The translations under genes and the position numbers were made by a program. DNA of 7,555 nucleotides, taken from Desulfobacterales bacterium. GTDB lineage: Bacteria > Desulfobacterota > Desulfobacteria > Desulfobacterales > Desulfosalsimonadaceae. Position 1 is the first letter of the stretch; the number at the start of each line of letters is the position of its first letter. The stretch lies in NCBI GenBank assembly GCA_007127175.1, contig SKZX01000297.1, positions 1 through 7,555 on the forward strand, in the 5' to 3' direction. Positions 1 through 4,225 of this stretch are shown here, one piece after another. Below the pieces are notes generated by a model. The model was not told the origin of the DNA. It was given only the letters and a program-made list of their open reading frames with translations, and did no database searches.

Positions 1-19
1 AAATAAACAAGCGCATTGG

Positions 20-46
20 CACAACCATGCTCACGGCATGGTTGTG
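20..46. terminator. Hairpin, probable rho-independent terminator
   Basis: Arms at 20-30 and 36-46 are perfectly complementary over 11 bp, enclose a 5-base loop (TCACG), and can extend by one G-U pair. On the + strand a short T-rich run (TTTCTT) follows within about 10 bases, so it best fits the end of a rightward gene to the left of the window. It also lies about 35 bases past the stop of the leftward dnaJ-like gene and could end that transcript too, although the T-run on that side (TTGTTTATTT) begins about 10 bases away. A bidirectional terminator between convergent genes is the likeliest reading. Confidence 0.6.
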
Positions 47-80
47 TGGTTTCTTGAAAAAAAGAGCGCCTGTCAGGTGA

Positions 81-1025
81 TTACAACCCCGCGTCGGAAA
101 GCTGTTTTACGAGGTCTTTCTGCTTTTCGTTCAGCTGCTTCGGCCATTTCACATCGATAACAACATAGAGATCCCCCCGGCCGCTTCCCTTCACGTGGGG
201 CAGACCCTGGCCCGCAACCCGCAACCGGGTTTTGGGTTTCGTTCCGGGTGCGACGGTCATATTCAGATGCTTGCCCTCAATCGTGGGGACGGTTATCTTC
301 GTCCCCAAAAGGACTTCGGTCAGGCTGACCTGCCGATTGACGTAAAGGTCGTAATCCTTGTGCTCGAAAACCGGGTCCGGAACAATTTTTGACCGGACAA
401 ACAAGTCCCCTGGAGGCCCGCCATAGGGGCTTGGCTCCCCTTTCCCGGCCAACCTGATTTTTTTCCCGGTTATCAGGCCTTTTGGAATCTTGACGGCCAC
501 GGCTTCCGCACCGCCCGCCGGGCTGGCAAGGGAAAGGGTGCGAGACGTGCCGGCAGCCACTTCCTGCAAAGTGAGGGGAATCTCATATTCCATATCCCGG
601 CCTTTTCTCTGCACCTGCTGCCCGCCGCCGCGCCCCCCGAAGCCGAAAATGCTTTCCGGGTCGAACGAATAACGGGCGTTCTGCCGGCTTCTTCCCTGCC
701 GGCCGCCGGAGGTGTAAAAAGACGCGCCGCCAAAACCGAACTCCTTCAATATATCGCCTATATCAAAATCCTTGAAAATATCTTCCTGGCTGTATCGCTG
801 CCGGAAATCTTCCGAACCGTAGGTGTCGTATTGCCTGCGCTTTTCCGGGTCACTCAGGACCGCATACGCTTCGCTTATCTCCTTGAACTTCTCCTCATTT
901 TCCTTGGAACCCGCGCTGTGATCCGGATGATATTTCATCGCCAGCTTGCGATATGCCTTTTTTATATCACCTTCCGACGCGTCTTTTCCTACGCCAAGAA
1001 TCTGGTAATAATCCTTTTGCGCCAT
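81..1025 (-). CDS. cbpA: DnaJ-family co-chaperone without zinc finger (CbpA/class B type)
   Basis: A 314-residue Hsp40 co-chaperone, expected to deliver unfolded clients to DnaK and stimulate its ATPase in the cytoplasm. The J domain covers about residues 5-70, with the HPD motif at 33-35 that is essential for DnaK contact. A Gly/Phe-rich linker follows (about 92-135), containing FGFGG and GFGGRGGG. The two beta-rich C-terminal substrate-binding domains (about 145-310) carry the family signatures GGPPGDLFV (202-210) and VAPGTKPKTRLRVAGQGLP (258-276). The four CxxCxGxG zinc repeats of true DnaJ are absent, and the protein has no cysteine at all. This puts it with CbpA-like class B proteins, which are typically about 300 residues. 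The ATG start is supported by AGGTGA (complement of 1033-1038) 7 bases upstream. It lies 154 bp downstream of mnmG on the same strand but has its own promoter-like sequence. The symbol cbpA is by family resemblance; nucleoid or DNA binding is not shown by the sequence. Confidence 0.93.
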   Translation of the reverse strand: MAQKDYYQILGVGKDASEGDIKKAYRKLAMKYHPDHSAGSKENEEKFKEISEAYAVLSDPEKRRQYDTYGSEDFRQRYSQEDIFKDFDIGDILKEFGFGGASFYTSGGRQGRSRQNARYSFDPESIFGFGGRGGGQQVQRKGRDMEYEIPLTLQEVAAGTSRTLSLASPAGGAEAVAVKIPKGLITGKKIRLAGKGEPSPYGGPPGDLFVRSKIVPDPVFEHKDYDLYVNRQVSLTEVLLGTKITVPTIEGKHLNMTVAPGTKPKTRLRVAGQGLPHVKGSGRGDLYVVIDVKWPKQLNEKQKDLVKQLSDAGL

Positions 1026-1113
1026 GTCGGTTTCACCTGCCTGTATAGCAATTTATCCTGTTTTGTAAAAAACGCTTTCACTTCGGCCAAATGCTGGTTT
1101 TTTTATAGACCAT

Positions 1114-1141
1114 ACAATAATCCTTATCCCCGGACTGTCAA
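1114..1141 (-). promoter_or_regulatory. Putative sigma70-type promoter of the dnaJ/cbpA-like gene
   Basis: Read leftward, a perfect TTGACA -35 hexamer (complement of 1136-1141) is separated by 16 bases from TATTGT (complement of 1114-1119), which matches 4 of 6 positions of the -10 consensus. The resulting leader to the ATG at 1025 would be about 80 bases. The sequence lies entirely in the non-coding gap after mnmG, so the co-chaperone can be transcribed independently. I saw no CIRCE-type inverted repeat and no clear sigma32 promoter here, so heat-shock control is not evident. Confidence 0.5.
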
Positions 1142-1149
1142 GATTCCGG
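1130..1149. repeat. Short inverted repeat around the -35 hexamer
   Basis: CCGGA at 1130-1134 and TCCGG at 1145-1149 are perfect 5-bp inverted arms separated by 10 bases. The TTGACA -35 element of the putative co-chaperone promoter (1136-1141) lies in the spacer. It could be a small operator. Arms this short also arise by chance in GC-rich DNA, so this is a weak call. Confidence 0.25.
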
Positions 1150-1163
1150 TGCAACAAAACACG

Positions 1164-1180
1164 CTGTAAATCCTGTAAAT
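1164..1180. repeat. Two-copy direct repeat at the mnmG stop
   Basis: The octamer CTGTAAAT occurs at 1164-1171 and again at 1173-1180, giving a 9-base period. The second copy touches the mnmG stop codon (complement of 1180-1182). No function is evident; it may be a small slippage duplication. Confidence 0.35.
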
Positions 1181-3078
1181 TATCCCTTCTTCGGTTGGTT
1201 TTCGCGACCTCTGCCGGAAGCCGCCTTCAAAGCCACCATGAGCACGGAAATGGCCGCAGGGGTGATGCCGTCCATCCGGGCGGCCTGCCCCAGGGAGGAC
1301 GGCCGCATCCGTGAGAGCTTTTCCACGATCTCCCTGGAAAGCCCGTGAACCCGGGTATAGTCGAAATCCAAGGGAATCTTCCTGTTTTCAAGGGTCTTGA
1401 ATTTCTCGATTTCCCGCTGCTGCCGGGCGATATACCCCTCATACCTGACCTCGATCTCCACCTGCCTGACGACCTGCGGGGGCAATTCATTTTCAGGGGG
1501 GGCAAACCGGCGGATGACATCATAATCGATCTCATTGCGTTTGAGCAGCTGATCGAGCCCAACCCCGGTTCTTGCGGCCGGGGAGCGGCGTTCTTCCAGG
1601 TACGCGTTGATCTCTTTTCCGGGGCTGATGACCGTCCTTTTCAGACGCCCCACTTCATCACGGATCAGCCTTTTTTTATCCATTACCCGATCGACCTGTT
1701 CCCGGGATACCAACCCCAGTTGATGACCGATTTCAGACAGTCGCAAATCCGCATTGTCCTCCCGGAGCATGAGGCGGTACTCGGCACGGGAAGTGAACAT
1801 CCGGTAAGGCTCGGTCGTTCCCCGGGTCACCAGGTCGTCGACCATCACCCCCATGTAGGCCTGTGAGCGGTCCAGAACAAATGGTTTTTCATTCATGACG
1901 CCGCACGCGGCGTTGATCCCAGCCCACAGCCCCTGGGCTGCCGCTTCCTCGTAACCGGACGTGCCGTTGATCTGCCCTGCGAGGTAAAGGCCCTTCACCT
2001 TTTTTGCTTCAAGGGTGGGAAACAACTGAACCGGATCGACATAGTCGTATTCAATGGCATAACCGGGCCGCATGATTTCCGCCTGCTCCAGGCCTTCAAT
2101 GGAGCGCACCATGGCGGCCTGGATCTCCAGGGGGAGACTGTTTCCAAGGCCGCTTGCATAAATTTCCTTTGTATCGAGCCCTTCGGGCTCCAGGATCACC
2201 GGGTGGCTTTCCCTGTCGGGAAACTTGACCACCTTGTCTTCAAAGGACGGGCAGTAGCGGGCTGAAACCCCGCTGATATACCCCCCGTAAAGCGAGGAAA
2301 ACTTCAGGTTTTCGGTAACGATCCGGATCGTTTCGGGATTGGCCCGCCCCATGTAACCGTCCACCTGGGGCAGGACAAAGCCGTCGGAAAAAAAGGAAAA
2401 GGGGCGCGGCGGGTCATCCCCCGGCTGGGGCGTCAGCCTTGAAAAATCAATGGAATCCCTGTGCAGCCGGGGTGGGGTGCCTGTTTTCATGCGCCCCGTG
2501 GAAAACCCCAGGGAACGCAGCCTGGCCGGCAGCCCTTCAGCGGCAAACTCCCCGGCACGGCCAGCGGAAAAAGACACGTCCCCGATGTGGACGCGCCCGG
2601 TCAGAAAGGTGCCGGTCGCCAGGATCACCGCCCGGCTCTGATACTGACACCCTGTCTGATCGACCATTCCGCAAACCCGGTTGCCCGACACCACCAGGCG
2701 CTCCACCATGGCCTGCTTGACATCGAGGTTCGGGGTGTTCTCGAGCACGGATTTCATGACAACGTGGTAACGGACCTTGTCGTTCTGCGTCCTGGACGAC
2801 TGGACCGCCGGCCCCTTGCGGGTATTGAGCGTCCTGAAGTGAATGGCTGTCTGGTCGGTCACCCGCGCCATCTGCCCGCCCAGGGCATCGATTTCCCGGA
2901 CCAACTGCCCCTTTGCCATCCCCCCGATGGACGGACTGCAGGGCATGGCGGCGATCTTGTCAAGGTCGATGGCCACCAGGAGTACGTTGCACCCCATGCG
3001 CGCAGCCGCCAAGGCCGCCTCGCACCCGGCATGCCCCGCGCCCACCACAATGATGTCGTATGCTTTTCCCGTATCCAT
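1180..3078 (-). CDS. mnmG: tRNA uridine-5-carboxymethylaminomethyl modification enzyme MnmG (GidA)
   Basis: A 632-residue FAD enzyme that, with the GTPase MnmE, installs the (carboxymethyl)aminomethyl group on the C5 of wobble uridine 34 in certain tRNAs, using a folate-derived one-carbon unit. The N-terminal dinucleotide-binding motif GAGHAG is at 13-18, and PCSPSIGG at 46-53 contains C47. The motif YCPSFEDKV holds the second conserved cysteine at about 277. These match the two catalytic cysteines known from the E. coli protein (C47 and C277). LYLAGQINGTSGYEEAAAQG (about 365-384) is the second FAD signature, and TSRAEYRLMLREDNADLR (about 430-447) is also highly conserved. The helical C-terminal region that binds MnmE and tRNA is present, including LDFDY (about 571-575). 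Length is normal for the family (about 620-650) and there is no frameshift. The ATG start places the GxGxxG motif at the usual distance from the N-terminus. It is divergent from the radical SAM gene across 121 bp; mnmE is not in the window. Confidence 0.98.
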   Translation of the reverse strand: MDTGKAYDIIVVGAGHAGCEAALAAARMGCNVLLVAIDLDKIAAMPCSPSIGGMAKGQLVREIDALGGQMARVTDQTAIHFRTLNTRKGPAVQSSRTQNDKVRYHVVMKSVLENTPNLDVKQAMVERLVVSGNRVCGMVDQTGCQYQSRAVILATGTFLTGRVHIGDVSFSAGRAGEFAAEGLPARLRSLGFSTGRMKTGTPPRLHRDSIDFSRLTPQPGDDPPRPFSFFSDGFVLPQVDGYMGRANPETIRIVTENLKFSSLYGGYISGVSARYCPSFEDKVVKFPDRESHPVILEPEGLDTKEIYASGLGNSLPLEIQAAMVRSIEGLEQAEIMRPGYAIEYDYVDPVQLFPTLEAKKVKGLYLAGQINGTSGYEEAAAQGLWAGINAACGVMNEKPFVLDRSQAYMGVMVDDLVTRGTTEPYRMFTSRAEYRLMLREDNADLRLSEIGHQLGLVSREQVDRVMDKKRLIRDEVGRLKRTVISPGKEINAYLEERRSPAARTGVGLDQLLKRNEIDYDVIRRFAPPENELPPQVVRQVEIEVRYEGYIARQQREIEKFKTLENRKIPLDFDYTRVHGLSREIVEKLSRMRPSSLGQAARMDGITPAAISVLMVALKAASGRGRENQPKKG

Positions 3079-3163
3079 ATTTCCGATTTACCCGCCTGAT
3101 TTCAAAAACCTTGCTTTTGACGCACCCTTAAGGCATGGTTCATTTATGCGGCAACAGCGATAA

Positions 3164-3192
3164 AGCATACATCCCCTGTGAAAACCGGTCAA
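3164..3192 (-). promoter_or_regulatory. Putative sigma70-type promoter of mnmG
   Basis: Read leftward, TTGACC (complement of 3187-3192) and TATGCT (complement of 3164-3169) are separated by an optimal 17 bases; matches to consensus are 5/6 and 4/6. It would give an mnmG leader of about 80 bases. Its -35 box is only 7 bases from the ATG of the divergent radical SAM gene at 3200, so transcription of the two genes may interfere. The best rightward candidate in this gap (TTGACG at 3117-3122) lacks a convincing -10. Confidence 0.45.
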
Positions 3193-3199
3193 GTATACC

Positions 3200-4126
3200 A
3201 TGAACCCGCAAAAAAGATATTATGACTTCAACACCTATTTAAGAAACATTTTCGGCTGCCGCGTTCAGAAAATCACCATCGACGCCGGCATGACCTGCCC
3301 CAACCGCGATGGTTCCATATCCAGGGGCGGATGCATCTACTGCAACGAAAAAGGGTCGGGAACGGGGGCCCACGGCCGTGGAATATCCATCACCGAACAG
3401 CTTGAAGTCGGAAAAGCCGCTGTGGCAAGACGGTACAAGGCAGAAAAGGTCATTGCCTATTTTCAGGCCCACACCAACACGTATGCGCCGCTGGAAAGGC
3501 TTGCCGCAATTTACGGTGAGGCACTGGCCGTCCCCGGCGTCGTGGGGATCAGCGTGGGCACCCGCCCGGACTGCGTCACTCCTGAAACCATCGATCTTCT
3601 GGCATCCTATACCCGGGACTACCTCGTCTGGGTGGAGTACGGGCTGCAGTCCGCCCATGACCGGACCCTTGAAACAATCAACCGGGGCCACGATTTCAAT
3701 GCCTTCCGGAAGGCCGTCACCATGACGGCGAAAAGGAACATCAACATCTGCGCCCACGTGATCCTGGGCCTTCCCGGCGAGACGCGCCGGCACATGCTTG
3801 AAACCGCCGAAAAAATAGCATATACCGGCATAAATGGCATAAAAATCCATCTGCTGTACGTGATCAAAAACACGATTTTGGCGGACTGGTACAAAAAAGG
3901 GCGCTACCGGTGCCTGGAAAAAGAAGAATACGCAGATATCGTCTGCGACTTTCTGGCGCGTCTGCCGGCAGATATTGTCGTCCAGAGGCTTACCGGAGAC
4001 CCGCACCCCCACGAACTCCTCGCCCCTCAATGGGCCCTTGAGAAGGCGGCGACGCTGAAGCGGATAGAGGCGCTGATGGCAGAAAGGCAAATCCGCCAGG
4101 GCGACCACGCTCAACAGACGCCTTGA
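3200..4126 (+). CDS. yhcC: Radical SAM protein, TIGR01212/YhcC family
   Basis: A 308-residue cytoplasmic radical SAM protein of the Elp3-like TIGR01212 (E. coli YhcC) family, whose substrate I cannot infer from sequence. The N-terminal family signature RYYDFNTYLRNIFG (6-19) leads to the iron-sulfur cysteines C33, C45 and C48. Their spacing is C-x11-C-x2-C, the family's departure from the usual CxxxCxxC. YFQAHTNTYAP, GTRPDC, VEYGLQS and HVILGLPGE follow in the order expected for the TIM-barrel strands of this family; GLPGE is the SAM-binding-type glycine motif. GIKIHLLYV and RLTGDPH are further family signatures. The ATG at 3200 is effectively forced, because an in-frame stop lies at 3179-3181 and the next Met is at residue 31, past the conserved N-terminal signature. 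No clear Shine-Dalgarno precedes it. It is divergent from mnmG and lies 99 bp upstream of the histidine kinase, on the same strand. Confidence 0.92.
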   Translation: MNPQKRYYDFNTYLRNIFGCRVQKITIDAGMTCPNRDGSISRGGCIYCNEKGSGTGAHGRGISITEQLEVGKAAVARRYKAEKVIAYFQAHTNTYAPLERLAAIYGEALAVPGVVGISVGTRPDCVTPETIDLLASYTRDYLVWVEYGLQSAHDRTLETINRGHDFNAFRKAVTMTAKRNINICAHVILGLPGETRRHMLETAEKIAYTGINGIKIHLLYVIKNTILADWYKKGRYRCLEKEEYADIVCDFLARLPADIVVQRLTGDPHPHELLAPQWALEKAATLKRIEALMAERQIRQGDHAQQTP

Positions 4127-4141
4127 AGCCTTATAAAAGCA

Positions 4142-4171
4142 TTGACGAATAAGCGCCGGATATCTTATTAA
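4142..4171 (+). promoter_or_regulatory. Putative promoter of the signalling operon
   Basis: TTGACG (4142-4147; 5/6 to the -35 consensus) is followed after 18 bases by TATTAA (4166-4171; 4/6 to the -10 consensus), in the AT-rich gap between the radical SAM gene and the histidine kinase. It would give a leader of about 45 bases to the TTG start at 4226. The -10 region falls within the left arm of an AT-only inverted repeat (4165-4183), so a protein bound to that palindrome would compete with RNA polymerase. Read-through from the radical SAM gene is also possible, since no strong terminator separates them. Confidence 0.35.
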
Positions 4172-4183
4172 ACAAGTTAATAA
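4165..4183. repeat. Perfect AT-only inverted repeat upstream of the kinase
   Basis: TTATTAA (4165-4171) and TTAATAA (4177-4183) are perfect 7-bp inverted arms around a 5-base spacer (ACAAG). The stem has no G-C pair, so an RNA hairpin would be weak, and no T-run follows. A protein-binding operator is therefore more plausible than a terminator. It overlaps the candidate -10 box of the signalling operon. Confidence 0.45.
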
Positions 4184-4210
4184 AGCAAAAAACACTTGAA
4201 ATGCGCATAA

Positions 4211-4216
4211 AAGGAA
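4211..4216 (+). promoter_or_regulatory. Ribosome binding site that fixes the TTG start of the kinase
   Basis: AAGGAA (4211-4216) lies 9 bases upstream of TTG at 4226. An in-frame TAA at 4208-4210 rules out any longer reading, and the codons between the stop and TTG include no other start. The next in-frame ATG is at residue 78 and would remove the first membrane helices, so TTG is the credible start. Confidence 0.65.
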
Positions 4217-4225
4217 CTCAGGGAA

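Noticed and set aside
831..1169. 112-codon + strand frame overlapping the J-domain coding region and the gap upstream
   Set aside because: About 60% of it is antisense to a conserved J domain and it runs through the likely cbpA promoter; there is no good ribosome site and no recognised product.
2461..3099. Open frame of 212 codons on the + strand antisense to mnmG
   Set aside because: It lies fully opposite conserved MnmG motifs and the translation has no family resemblance; it is a codon-bias shadow.
3117..3146. TTGACG with a possible -10 as a rightward promoter for the radical SAM gene
   Set aside because: At spacings of 17-18 bases the -10 hexamers (TCATTT, CATTTA) match consensus poorly, so I do not list it as a feature.
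4128..4140. Imperfect palindrome GCCTTATAAAAGC after the radical SAM stop as a terminator
   Set aside because: The stem is short and mismatched and no T-run follows.
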